NCBI RefSeq assembly: GCF_014196845.1
Contig: NZ_JACIEM010000002.1
Location: forward strand, 1-64,000
Length of the DNA stretch: 64,000 nucleotides
From: Aurantimonas endophytica
Lineage (GTDB): Bacteria > Pseudomonadota > Alphaproteobacteria > Rhizobiales > Rhizobiaceae
Reading direction: 5' to 3'
The notes beneath the pieces were generated by a model that worked only from the letters and a program-made list of their open reading frames with translations, ran no database searches and was not told where the DNA came from. Of the stretch, positions 15,338-23,714 are shown piece by piece; within the stretch, counting starts at the first letter, position 1, and every line of letters starts with the position of its first letter. The translations under genes were made by a program, and so were the position numbers.

Positions 15338-16630
15338 GTGACGGGGCTGATGATTGCCGCGCCGCAATCGGGCGCCGGCAAGACCACCGTGACGCTGGCG
15401 CTGCTGCGGGCGCTCGCCCGGCAGGGCGTGGTCGTGCGCTCCGCCAAGGCCGGGCCGGACTATATCGATCCGGCCTTCCATGCGGCGGCCAGCGGCAGCG
15501 CTTGCGTCAATCTCGATCCCTGGGCGATGCGGCCGGAACTGGTCGCCGGTCTCGCCGCGGAGACAGGAAACGCGTCGGCCTTCGTTGTGGAAGCGACGAT
15601 GGGCCTTTTCGACGGTGCGGCCGACGGTTCGGGCTCGGCCGCCGAACTCGCCGTCTCGCTCGGCCTGAACATCGCCCTCGTCGTCGACTGCGCCAAGCAG
15701 TCCCATTCCGTCGCCGCCTTGGTGCGCGGCTTCGCGACGCATCGGCCGGACGTCGCGCTCGCCGGGCTGATCCTGAACCGCGTCGGCTCGGCCCGGCACG
15801 CGGCGCTGCTGCGCGAGGCGCTGGCGCCGCTGGCGATCCCGGTTTTCGGTGTGCTGCCGCGCGCCGCCGAACTGGCGCTGCCGGAGCGGCATCTGGGGCT
15901 GGTGCAGGCGGGGGAGCATGAAGCGCTGGCGGCATTCCTGGAGCGGGCGGCCGACTGGGTTGCGGCAGGATGCGACCTCAATGCATTGGCAGCGCTGGCG
16001 GCGCCGTCTGCAAGTCGCGGCGGATCGGTCGCCGACTCGCTCGCGCCGCTCGGCCAGCACATCGCCATCGCCCGCGACGCGGCATTCGCCTTCGCCTATC
16101 CGCATCTCCTCGACGGTTGGCGCCGCGCTGGCGCAATGCTCGACTTCTTCTCGCCACTCGCCGACGAGGCGCCGGCCGCGGATGCCGACGCGATCTATCT
16201 GCCGGGCGGCTATCCGGAGCTCCATGCCGGGAAGCTCGCCGCGGCCGGCGCGTTCCGGCAGGGCATGCGCGCCGCCGCTGCGCGCGGCACCCGGATCTAT
16301 GGCGAGTGCGGCGGCTACATGGTGCTCGGCGCGGGCCTGACCGATGGCGAGGGGGCGTGCCATGCGATGCTTGACCTGCTGCCGCTGGAGACGAGCTTCG
16401 CGACCCGTCGCCTGCATCTCGGCTACCGGCGACTACAGGCAACGGACGATTTCGTCTGGCCCGGCCGGTTGCGCGGCCACGAGTTCCACTACGCGACGAT
16501 CGTCTCGGAGGGGCCGGGCGAGGCGCTGTTCACGGCCGAAGACGCGCGCGGCGACGACCTCGGCGCGTTCGGGCGGTGGAAGGGGAGCGTCTGCGGCTCA
16601 TTCCTCCACGTCATCGACCGGGAGGCGTGA
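15338..16630 (+). CDS. cobB: Cobyrinate a,c-diamide synthase
   Basis: A 430-residue CobB/CbiA glutamine amidotransferase that amidates the a and c acetates. The ATP site APQSGAGKTT is near residues 8-17, the family motif EATMGLFDG is near residue 87, and the C-terminal amidotransferase has YGECGGYMVLG with the cysteine nucleophile and a late GHEFHY. The start is GTG 15338 with AGGGAGG at 15325-15331. The stop shares one base with the next gene's ATG (TGATG). Confidence 0.93.
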   Translation: MTGLMIAAPQSGAGKTTVTLALLRALARQGVVVRSAKAGPDYIDPAFHAAASGSACVNLDPWAMRPELVAGLAAETGNASAFVVEATMGLFDGAADGSGSAAELAVSLGLNIALVVDCAKQSHSVAALVRGFATHRPDVALAGLILNRVGSARHAALLREALAPLAIPVFGVLPRAAELALPERHLGLVQAGEHEALAAFLERAADWVAAGCDLNALAALAAPSASRGGSVADSLAPLGQHIAIARDAAFAFAYPHLLDGWRRAGAMLDFFSPLADEAPAADADAIYLPGGYPELHAGKLAAAGAFRQGMRAAAARGTRIYGECGGYMVLGAGLTDGEGACHAMLDLLPLETSFATRRLHLGYRRLQATDDFVWPGRLRGHEFHYATIVSEGPGEALFTAEDARGDDLGAFGRWKGSVCGSFLHVIDREA

Positions 16631-17655
16631 TGGAAACGCTCGACCCGGCACTGCGCCATGGCGGCGCGCTCGACGCCGCGATCGCCAACTTCGGCGGGCG
16701 GCGTGAGGACTGGCTCGATTTATCGACCGGCATCAACCCGGCGCCGCCGCCGATGCCGGCTTTGTCGCCGACGCTCTGGCAGCGACTGCCGGAAGCCGAG
16801 CTGGAGACGCGCGCCATCGCCGCCGCGCGCTTCGGTTATGGCGCCCCGCCCGAAGCCGGCATCGTCGCGGCACCGGGGACGCAGGCGTTGATCGCGGCGC
16901 TGCCGTCGCTGCTGCCCCGGAACCACGTCGCCATCCTGGAGCCGACCTATTCCGGGCACCGGCTGGCCTTCGAGACCGCCGGGTATGAGGTCATCGCCGT
17001 CGCGGCGCTCGCCGCCGTGCCGGCCGACGCCACGATCGTGGTCGTGGTCAATCCGAACAATCCGGACGGCCGGGTCCATGAACCGGCGGACCTGCTGGCG
17101 CTGGCGGAGCGGCTGGCGGCGCGTGGCGGGCTGCTCGTCGTCGACGAGGCCTTCGCCGATGCCGACGGCGGGCGGTCTGTGGCTTTCGCGACTGGGCGGC
17201 CGGGGCTGCTGGTCTACCGCTCCTTCGGCAAGTTCTTCGGCCTCGCGGGCCTCAGGCTGGGCTTTGCCCTCACCACGCCGGGGCTCGCCGATGCACTGCG
17301 CGGCCGGCTCGGCGCCTGGGCCGTCTCTGGACCGGCGCTGGCGGTCGGCGCCGCCTGGCTGGGCGACGCCAAGCTCTGCGCCAATGTCCGGGCGCGGATT
17401 GCCGGCCAGCATGCGCTTCTTGCCGAGACGCTGGCGGGAGCCGGTCTGACGCCCGTCGGCGGCACGCACCTCTTCCTGACGATCCATCACCCCGATGCCG
17501 CCGCGTTGTTCGCGGCGCTCTGCCGCCGGCACATCCTGACGCGGCCCTTCGCCTATCGCGGCGACTGGCTGCGCATCGGCAATGTCGCCGACGCCGTCGA
17601 GGCACGGCGGCTCGGCGTGGCGCTGTCCGAAGCGCTCGGCGAGATCGCGGCGTGA
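16630..17655 (+). CDS. cobC: L-threonine-O-3-phosphate decarboxylase (cobalamin aminopropanol arm)
   Basis: A 341-residue PLP enzyme of the class I aminotransferase fold (CobC of Pseudomonas, CobD of Salmonella). It makes (R)-1-amino-2-propanol phosphate for the nucleotide loop. NPNNPDGR is at 141-148, VDEAF at 171-175, and the PLP lysine is Lys201 in SFGKFFGLAGLRLGF. GGAGG at 16621-16625 precedes the ATG. The open frame extends 18 codons upstream, but those residues overlap cobB and carry no family sequence. It runs into cobD with a GTGA overlap. Confidence 0.88.
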   Translation: METLDPALRHGGALDAAIANFGGRREDWLDLSTGINPAPPPMPALSPTLWQRLPEAELETRAIAAARFGYGAPPEAGIVAAPGTQALIAALPSLLPRNHVAILEPTYSGHRLAFETAGYEVIAVAALAAVPADATIVVVVNPNNPDGRVHEPADLLALAERLAARGGLLVVDEAFADADGGRSVAFATGRPGLLVYRSFGKFFGLAGLRLGFALTTPGLADALRGRLGAWAVSGPALAVGAAWLGDAKLCANVRARIAGQHALLAETLAGAGLTPVGGTHLFLTIHHPDAAALFAALCRRHILTRPFAYRGDWLRIGNVADAVEARRLGVALSEALGEIAA

Positions 17656-18629
17656 TCGACCGGCTGGCCGCCGCCGTTATCGGCCTCGCCCTCGACCGGC
17701 TGGTCGGCGATCCGGACTGGCTGTGGCGGCGCCTGCCGCACCCGGTCGTGCTGATCGGCAATCTCATCGGGACGCTGGACCGCCGGCTCAACCGGGAAGC
17801 GCTGGGCGAAGCCGCGCGGCGACGGCGTGGTATCCTGGCGATTACCCTGCTGGTAACTGGCGCGCTCGTTTCCGGCTTCGTGCTGACTGCCTTGTTCGCT
17901 GCGGCCGGCCCCCTGGGCCTGGTGCTCGAAGCCGTCGTTCTGGCGATCTTCCTGGCGCAGAAGAGCCTGATCGACCACGTCCGCGCAGTGGCGGACGCCC
18001 TGGACGGCGAAGGGCTCGCCGCCGGGCGCCGGGCGGTGGCGATGATCGTCGGGCGCGATCCCGAACAGCTCGATGCGGCCGGGGTCAGCCGCGCGGCGAT
18101 CGAGAGCCTGGCCGAGAACGCCTCGGACGGCATCGTCGCGCCGCTCCTTTGGTACCTCGTCCTCGGCCTTCCGGGGCTCATCGCCTACAAGGTGTTGAAC
18201 ACCGCCGATTCGATGATCGGCCACATGAGCGAGCGCCACCGCGCCTTCGGCTGGGCGGCGGCGAAACTGGACGATGTCGTGAACTGGCCGGCGGCGCGGC
18301 TCACCGCACTGCTGTTTGCGCTGGCGGCAGGGCTCCGGCGCAAGGCAAAGATCGGCGCCGTCTGGGCCGTGACGCGCCGCGATGCGCCGTCGCACCGCTC
18401 GCCGAATGCCGGTTGGCCGGAGACGGCGATGGCGGTAGGTCTCGGCGTGGCGCTCGGGGGACCGCGTCGCTACGGTGAGCTGATGGTCGAGGCGCCGATG
18501 CTCAACCCGGCAGGGCGGCGTGAGGCGGGCAGCGCCGACATCCGTGCCGGGCTGGCGTTGTTCTCGACCGTCGCCAACCTGCTTCTGGCGGCGACGCTGC
18601 TCGGCCTGCTGGTCCTGTCCTTCGGCTGA
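17652..18629 (+). CDS. cobD: Adenosylcobinamide-phosphate synthase
   Basis: A 325-residue integral membrane protein (CobD/CbiB). It attaches aminopropanol phosphate to adenosylcobyric acid. The start LDRLVGDPDWLWRRLPHPVVLIG is the family's N-terminal pattern, and SLAENASDGIVAPLLWY and NTADSMIGH are further hallmarks. Four or five hydrophobic segments are visible. The GTG start at 17652 overlaps the cobC stop. It converges on cobS with three bases between the stops. Confidence 0.93.
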   Translation: MIDRLAAAVIGLALDRLVGDPDWLWRRLPHPVVLIGNLIGTLDRRLNREALGEAARRRRGILAITLLVTGALVSGFVLTALFAAAGPLGLVLEAVVLAIFLAQKSLIDHVRAVADALDGEGLAAGRRAVAMIVGRDPEQLDAAGVSRAAIESLAENASDGIVAPLLWYLVLGLPGLIAYKVLNTADSMIGHMSERHRAFGWAAAKLDDVVNWPAARLTALLFALAAGLRRKAKIGAVWAVTRRDAPSHRSPNAGWPETAMAVGLGVALGGPRRYGELMVEAPMLNPAGRREAGSADIRAGLALFSTVANLLLAATLLGLLVLSFG

Positions 18630-18632
18630 GCC

Positions 18633-19403
18633 TCAGGCGCCGAGGGCAAGGCCCAGAAGTGCGGCGATCTCCGTCATCTGCTGCGCCGCGCCAAGGCAGT
18701 CGCCGCTCTGCCCGCCGAGCCGACGCCAGATGACGCCGCGAAACCACAGCAGCACGATTCCGCCGAGGGCGACACCGGCGAAAGCCGGCAGAATGCCGAA
18801 GGCGAGGGCGCCGAGGATGAGGAAGATGCCGTCGCCGACAGCCAAGGCGCGGAGCCCGACCGCCGCGGTCGGCCGGCCCATCCGGTCGGCGAGCCCGCCG
18901 ATATCGGCTGAGGGCAGCACAGACCAGAGCCAGGCCATGGCGCCGCGGCTGACCGCTGCGGCGGCGAGAAGCGCCAGCGCGGCGCCGCCGCGGTCCGCCT
19001 CGACCAGCTGCGCCAGCAGGCCGATCCTCAGCGCCGCCGACAGGATCAGCGCCAGCGCGCCATAGGTGCCGACGCGGCTGTCCTTCATGATCGCGATCGC
19101 CCGCTCGCGCTCGTGATGGCCGAAGAGCCCGTCGGCGACGTCGCCGAGACCGTCCTCGTGGAGCGCGCCGGTGGTCAGCGCGAGCGTGCCGACCGCGAGC
19201 GTGGCGGCAACGAAGGGCGAAAGGCCGGCGGCGTCGGCGGCGATCAGTACCAATGCGGCGGGAATCGCCGCCAGCAGGCCGGCGAGCGGGAAGGCATGCG
19301 CGTCCGCGCCGAGCGAGCGACCGTCCGGGAACGAGGCGAAACGCGACGGAAACCGCGTCAGGAAAACCAGGGAGCGAAGCGTCGCATCGGCGAATTCTCT
19401 CAT
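18633..19403 (-). CDS. cobS: Adenosylcobinamide-GDP ribazoletransferase (cobalamin synthase)
   Basis: A 256-residue membrane enzyme joining adenosylcobinamide-GDP and alpha-ribazole. It shows FLTRFP near the start, ALHEDGLGDVADGLFG (an acidic motif) in the middle, and KDSRVGTYGALALIL, all typical of CobS, plus about six hydrophobic helices. Two ATGs (19406 and 19403) are adjacent; 19403 is preferred for its five-base spacing from AGAGG. It is divergent from cobT, the enzyme that makes its alpha-ribazole phosphate precursor. Confidence 0.92.
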   Translation of the reverse strand: MREFADATLRSLVFLTRFPSRFASFPDGRSLGADAHAFPLAGLLAAIPAALVLIAADAAGLSPFVAATLAVGTLALTTGALHEDGLGDVADGLFGHHERERAIAIMKDSRVGTYGALALILSAALRIGLLAQLVEADRGGAALALLAAAAVSRGAMAWLWSVLPSADIGGLADRMGRPTAAVGLRALAVGDGIFLILGALAFGILPAFAGVALGGIVLLWFRGVIWRRLGGQSGDCLGAAQQMTEIAALLGLALGA

Positions 19404-19505
19404 CATGGCCTCTTGCTCCCGTCCCGTTGGCGTCGCATGTCGGCGCTTCATCGAGCCGTACCCGGTCCGCCGCGTCGCCAGCAACACTTTCCCCAGGATT
19501 GCCTC

Positions 19506-20537
19506 ATGTCCATTACCGGCCTGCCTTTCGACGATATTCGCGAACTGGTCCGGCGCATGCCGGGTCCCGACATGGCGGCGGTCCGGGCGAAGCGCGAGCG
19601 CGAGGCGTCGCTGACCAAGCCCGCCGGCTCGCTCGGCCGGCTGGAGGAGCTGTCGGAATGGCTCGCCGCCTGGCAGGGCCGCACCCCGGCGGTGCGGCGG
19701 CCGCTCGTCGCGGTGTTTGCCGGCAATCACGGCGTCGCCCGGCATGGCGTCTCGGCCTTTCCCGCCGAGGTCACCGCCCAGATGGCGGCCAACTTCGCCG
19801 CCGGCGGCGCCGCGATCAACCAGATCTGCGCGACCTTCGATCTCGGCCTCAAGATCTACGATCTCGCGCTGGAGCTGCCGACCGGCGACATCAGCGAGGA
19901 AGCCGCGATGGACGAGCGGACCTGCGCCGCGACCATGGCCTTCGGCATGGAGGTGCTGGCCGGCGAGCCGGATCTCCTGTGCATCGGCGAGATGGGCATC
20001 GGCAACACGACCGTCGCCGCCGCCGTGCTGGCGGCGCTGTTCGGGGGCGCGGCGTCCGACTGGGTCGGGCCGGGCACCGGCCAGGACGCCGCCGGCGTCG
20101 CCCGCAAGGCGGCGGTCGTGGAGAAGGCGCTTGCCCACCACGCCGGGCACCTCGCCGACCCGCTGGAAGTGCTGCGCCGGGTCGGCGGCCGGGAGCTCGC
20201 GGCGATGGCGGGGGCGATCCTTGCCGCAAGGACGCAGCGCGTGCCGGTGATCGTCGACGGCTTCGTCGCCACCGCCGCCGCGGCGGTGCTCTACGCCATG
20301 GACCCCGCCGCGCTCGACCATTGCGTGTTCGGCCATGTCTCGGCCGAGCCCGGCCACATGCGGGCGCTGGAGCGCATGGACAAGGTGCCGCTGCTGGCGC
20401 TCGGCATGCGGCTCGGCGAGGGCACCGGGGCGGCGCTCGCCGCCGGCATCGTCAAGGCCGCCGCCGCGTGTCACAGCGGCATGGCGACGTTCGAGCAGGC
20501 CGCGGTCACCAACCGGGCCGAGGGTTCACATCACTGA
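19506..20537 (+). CDS. cobT: Nicotinate-nucleotide:dimethylbenzimidazole phosphoribosyltransferase
   Basis: A 343-residue CobT/CobU that makes alpha-ribazole phosphate from a benzimidazole and nicotinate mononucleotide. LTKPAGSLGRLEELSEWLA (near residue 37) and VFAGNHGVARHGVSAFPAEVTAQM are family signatures, followed by GEMGIGNTT and VDGFVATAAA. ATG 19506 is chosen because the family's N-terminal helix begins there; the open frame runs far upstream over the cobS strand. No riboswitch was recognised in the 102 bases between cobS and cobT. Confidence 0.93.
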   Translation: MSITGLPFDDIRELVRRMPGPDMAAVRAKREREASLTKPAGSLGRLEELSEWLAAWQGRTPAVRRPLVAVFAGNHGVARHGVSAFPAEVTAQMAANFAAGGAAINQICATFDLGLKIYDLALELPTGDISEEAAMDERTCAATMAFGMEVLAGEPDLLCIGEMGIGNTTVAAAVLAALFGGAASDWVGPGTGQDAAGVARKAAVVEKALAHHAGHLADPLEVLRRVGGRELAAMAGAILAARTQRVPVIVDGFVATAAAAVLYAMDPAALDHCVFGHVSAEPGHMRALERMDKVPLLALGMRLGEGTGAALAAGIVKAAAACHSGMATFEQAAVTNRAEGSHH

Positions 20538-20620
20538 CTGCCCGTGGTGCCGGCGCGCCCTACATCGGCTATCATTGGCAAGGCACGCGTGCCGCGTTGC
20601 CCACTTTAAGGAACGTCCCC

Positions 20621-21121
20621 GTGAAGCCTGTCCTGCTCGCTGCCGCTTTGTTGTTCTCCACCACCGCGCTTCCCGCGCTGGCCCAGGACGCCAGTACCCC
20701 GCCGGCCGCGACGCCGCCCGCGGCTGCGCCCGCCGACGCACCGGCTGAACCGGCCCCGGCCGAAGCGCCTGCGGCAGAAGCCCCGGCCACCCCCGCAGAA
20801 GCGCCGCCGCCGCCGGCCTCCGGCGTGATGGCCGCGATCGACCCCGAAGATGTCCCGGTCGTCTCGCTCAACCTGATGTCCGGCCAGGTCGAGGAACTGC
20901 AGGTGATCGGCGCCGACGACGAGGAGATCGGCCAGGTGGCGGCTGTCCTCGGCGACCAGAACGGCCAGCCGCAGGCCGTCAGCGTCGAGATCGGCGGCTT
21001 TCTCGGTATCGGGTCGAAGACGGTCATCCTGATGCTCACCGACGTCCGGCTCGACCTCGGGCGGCTGAGGACCGTGCTGACCAAGGACGAGATCGAGAAC
21101 CTGCCCGACTTCGGCGGCTGA
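20621..21121 (+). CDS. Exported protein with Ala/Pro-rich linker and PRC-barrel-like domain
   Basis: A 166-residue predicted periplasmic protein. Residues 1-22 are a Sec signal ending Ala-Leu-Ala. Residues 24-67 are a Pro/Ala/Glu linker, and residues 75-166 form a small beta-rich domain with DEEIGQVAAVLGDQNGQ and IGGFLGIGSK, as seen in PRC-barrel proteins. PRC barrels often bind RNA or photosystem components, but exported versions have no fixed role. The start is GTG 20621, with AAGGA about eight bases upstream. It stands alone between cobT and the LysR gene. Confidence 0.65.
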   Translation: MKPVLLAAALLFSTTALPALAQDASTPPAATPPAAAPADAPAEPAPAEAPAAEAPATPAEAPPPPASGVMAAIDPEDVPVVSLNLMSGQVEELQVIGADDEEIGQVAAVLGDQNGQPQAVSVEIGGFLGIGSKTVILMLTDVRLDLGRLRTVLTKDEIENLPDFGG

Positions 21122-21133
21122 GACTTCGCTTTT

Positions 21134-21160
21134 CGCCTGGCGCCACGATGGCGTCAGGCG
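21134..21160. other. Long hairpin between the PRC-like gene and the LysR gene
   Basis: Bases 21134-21145 pair with 21149-21160 around a three-base loop, with one mismatch. The stop codon of the LysR gene (21154-21156) lies in the stem. Neither strand has a T-tract after the stem, so it is not a standard intrinsic terminator. It could act on both convergent transcripts as a processing or pausing hairpin. Confidence 0.4.
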
Positions 21161-22041
21161 AACAGGTCGCGTTCGCGTTCGACCGCGGCGCGGATGAAGT
21201 CCGCCACGGCGGTGATCCGCCGGACGTCGCGGACGCTCTCGTGATAGACCAGCCAATAGCTGCGCCGGATCGACATCTCGGGCAGGATGCGAACAAGTCC
21301 GGGCCGGCCGCACGCCAGGAAGCCGTGCAGGATGCCGATCCCGGCGCCTGCGGCCACTGCCTCGGCCTGGCCCAGCGCACTCGAAACCTCGAACCGGGCC
21401 GGCCAGTCGGCGACGATGTCGGCGTGATAGGCAAGGCGCGGGCTGTAGAGAAGATCCTCGACCGCACCGACCAGTCGGTGACGCGACAGGTCCGCCGGCA
21501 TGTTTGGCGTGCCGTGGGCCTCGACACAGGCCGAAGCGGCATAGAGGCCGAGTGAATAGTCGACGAGCTTTGCAGCCACCAGCCGCCCAGCCTGCGGACG
21601 CTCGATGGTGATGGCGATGTCGGCCTCGCGCCGCGACATCGAGAAGGCCCGCGGCACCGGCACGAGCTGCACGGTGAGATCCGGGTGCGTGTCCGTCAGC
21701 CGCCACAGGCGCGGCGCCAGGAACATCGTGCCGAAGCCATCGGGCGCGCCGACCCGGACGCTGCCGGACAGGGCGACATCGGTGCCGCCCACGCCGGCGC
21801 GGGCCGCAAGCATCGCCGCTTCCATCCGCTCCGCCTGTTCGAGAAAGGCCCGGCCGGTCTCGGTGAGCTCGCAGCCGTTCGGACGGCGGTCGAGAAGTCG
21901 CGCGCCGAAAGCAGCTTCCAGGGCTGTCAGACGTCGCCCGACCGTCGCATGGTTGAGCTCCAGCCGTCGCGCCGCGGCGAGGATCTGGCCGGCCCGTGCC
22001 ACTGCCAGGAAAAGCCTGACATCATCCCAATTAACGTTCAT
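21154..22041 (-). CDS. LysR-family transcriptional regulator
   Basis: A 295-residue LysR protein. A winged helix-turn-helix lies at about residues 5-65 (DVRLFLAVARAGQILAAARRL through LDRRP), followed by a substrate-binding domain. It is divergent from the methylmalonate-semialdehyde dehydrogenase gene, the usual sign that a LysR protein controls its neighbour. The 118 bases between the starts include an AT-rich stretch around 22066-22075 where the promoters probably lie. The inducer is unknown; a valine, inositol or propanoate intermediate would fit the neighbour. Confidence 0.85.
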   Translation of the reverse strand: MNVNWDDVRLFLAVARAGQILAAARRLELNHATVGRRLTALEAAFGARLLDRRPNGCELTETGRAFLEQAERMEAAMLAARAGVGGTDVALSGSVRVGAPDGFGTMFLAPRLWRLTDTHPDLTVQLVPVPRAFSMSRREADIAITIERPQAGRLVAAKLVDYSLGLYAASACVEAHGTPNMPADLSRHRLVGAVEDLLYSPRLAYHADIVADWPARFEVSSALGQAEAVAAGAGIGILHGFLACGRPGLVRILPEMSIRRSYWLVYHESVRDVRRITAVADFIRAAVERERDLFA

Positions 22042-22159
22042 CGCTGCTCCTGGTCCATTCGGGCTTCAATATACGCACAACGGATGCGCGCTGGGCAGGC
22101 TTGGCTTTTGCCGGCCGGCGGCGGAGAAAGGACCCAACCAAAATCCGGAGGAGGAATTC

Positions 22160-23659
22160 ATGGAACAGATCGGTCACTTCATCGGCGGCAAGCGCGTCGC
22201 CGGCACCAGCGGGCGCACCGCCGACGTGTTCAATCCCGCGACCGGCGAGGTCCAGGCACAGGTCGCGCTGGCAAGCGCCGCGGAGATGCGCGCGGCGGTC
22301 GAAAATGCCAAGGCGGCGCAGCCGGCCTGGGCGGCGACCAATCCGCAGCGCCGCGCGCGGGTGATGATGAAGTTCGTCGAACTCCTCAACCGCGACATGG
22401 ACAAGCTCGCCGAGACGCTCTCGCGCGAGCACGGCAAGACCGTGCCCGACGCGAAGGGCGACGTGCAGCGCGGCCTCGAGGTCGTCGAGTTCTGCATCGG
22501 CGCGCCGCATCTCCTGAAGGGCGAGTTCTCCGAGGGCGCCGGTCCTGGCATCGACATCTATTCCGTGCGCCAGCCGCTGGGCGTCGTCGCCGGCATCACC
22601 CCGTTCAACTTCCCCGCCATGATACCGATGTGGAAGTTCGCGCCGGCGATCGCCTGCGGCAACGCCTTCATCCTGAAGCCGTCCGAGCGCGACCCGTCGG
22701 TGCCGCTGATGCTGGCGGAACTGATGATCGAGGCGGGGCTTCCGGCGGGCATCCTCAACGTCGTCAACGGCGACAAGGGGGCGGTCGACGCGATCCTCGA
22801 CGACGCCGACGTCCAGGCCATCGGCTTCGTCGGCTCGACGCCGATCGCGCACTACATCTATTCGCGCGGCTGCGCCAACGGCAAGCGCGTGCAGTGCTTC
22901 GGCGGCGCCAAGAACCACATGATCATCATGCCGGACGCCGATCTCGACAAGGCGGCCGACGCGCTGATCGGCGCCGGCTACGGCGCGGCCGGCGAGCGCT
23001 GCATGGCGGTCTCCGTCGCGGTGCCGGTGGGCGAGGAGACGGCGAACCGTCTCGTCGAGAAGCTGATCCCCAAGGTCGAGGCGCTGAAGATCGGACCCTA
23101 TACGGCCGGCGACGACGTCGATTTCGGCCCGCTGGTCACCGGCGAGGCGCAGAAGCGCGTACTCGGCATGATCGACAGCGGCGTCGAGGCCGGCGCCGAC
23201 CTCGTCGTCGACGGTCGCGGCTTCAAGATGCAGGGCTACGAGAACGGCTTCTTCGTCGGCGCCTGCCTGTTCGACAACGTCACGCGCGACATGGACATCT
23301 ACAAGACCGAGATCTTCGGTCCGGTCCTCTCGGTCGTCCGCGCCAAGGACTACGAGGAAGCCCTGTCGCTGCCGATGGAGCACGAATACGGCAACGGCGT
23401 CTCGATCTACACCCGCGACGGCGACGCCGCCCGTGACTTCGCCAGCCGCATCAATATCGGCATGGTCGGCATCAACGTGCCGATCCCGGTGCCGCTCGCC
23501 TATTACACGTTCGGTGGCTGGAAGGCCTCGGGCTTCGGCGATCTCAACCAGCACGGCCCGGACGCGTTCCGCTTCTATACGCGGACCAAGACCATCACCA
23601 GCCGCTGGCCGTCGGGCATCAAGGACGGCGCCGAGTTCATCATGCCGGTCATGCGCTGA
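22160..23659 (+). CDS. mmsA: CoA-acylating methylmalonate-semialdehyde dehydrogenase
   Basis: A 499-residue aldehyde dehydrogenase that converts methylmalonate or malonate semialdehyde and CoA to propionyl- or acetyl-CoA, CO2 and NADH, in valine and inositol breakdown. The oxyanion Asn150 (PFNFP) and the nucleophile Cys281 (GERCMA) are present. The glutamate general base of ordinary aldehyde dehydrogenases is replaced in CFGGAKNHMII (246-256), as expected for the CoA-dependent class. GGAGGAGG precedes the ATG. The open frame continues upstream into the LysR gene region, but homology starts at this Met. A terminator follows at once. Confidence 0.92.
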   Translation: MEQIGHFIGGKRVAGTSGRTADVFNPATGEVQAQVALASAAEMRAAVENAKAAQPAWAATNPQRRARVMMKFVELLNRDMDKLAETLSREHGKTVPDAKGDVQRGLEVVEFCIGAPHLLKGEFSEGAGPGIDIYSVRQPLGVVAGITPFNFPAMIPMWKFAPAIACGNAFILKPSERDPSVPLMLAELMIEAGLPAGILNVVNGDKGAVDAILDDADVQAIGFVGSTPIAHYIYSRGCANGKRVQCFGGAKNHMIIMPDADLDKAADALIGAGYGAAGERCMAVSVAVPVGEETANRLVEKLIPKVEALKIGPYTAGDDVDFGPLVTGEAQKRVLGMIDSGVEAGADLVVDGRGFKMQGYENGFFVGACLFDNVTRDMDIYKTEIFGPVLSVVRAKDYEEALSLPMEHEYGNGVSIYTRDGDAARDFASRINIGMVGINVPIPVPLAYYTFGGWKASGFGDLNQHGPDAFRFYTRTKTITSRWPSGIKDGAEFIMPVMR

Positions 23660-23684
23660 ACCAACAGAGCGCGACGAAGAACCG

Positions 23685-23711
23685 AAGGGCGCTCCGTGGG
23701 GCGCCCTTTTT
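23685..23711 (+). terminator. Intrinsic terminator of mmsA, possibly bidirectional
   Basis: An eight-base GC-rich stem (23685-23692 with 23701-23708) is followed by TTTTT from 23707. It lies 25 bases after the mmsA stop and just before the convergent opgC stop at 23715. On the other strand the stem is preceded by A's and followed by TTC-rich sequence, so it may end both transcripts. Confidence 0.85.
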
Positions 23712-23714
23712 CGT

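Noticed and set aside
13377-15341. 654-codon plus-strand open frame over cobK and cbiD
   Set aside because: It is a shadow of two well-recognised minus-strand genes and its composition is typical of antisense frames in high-GC DNA.
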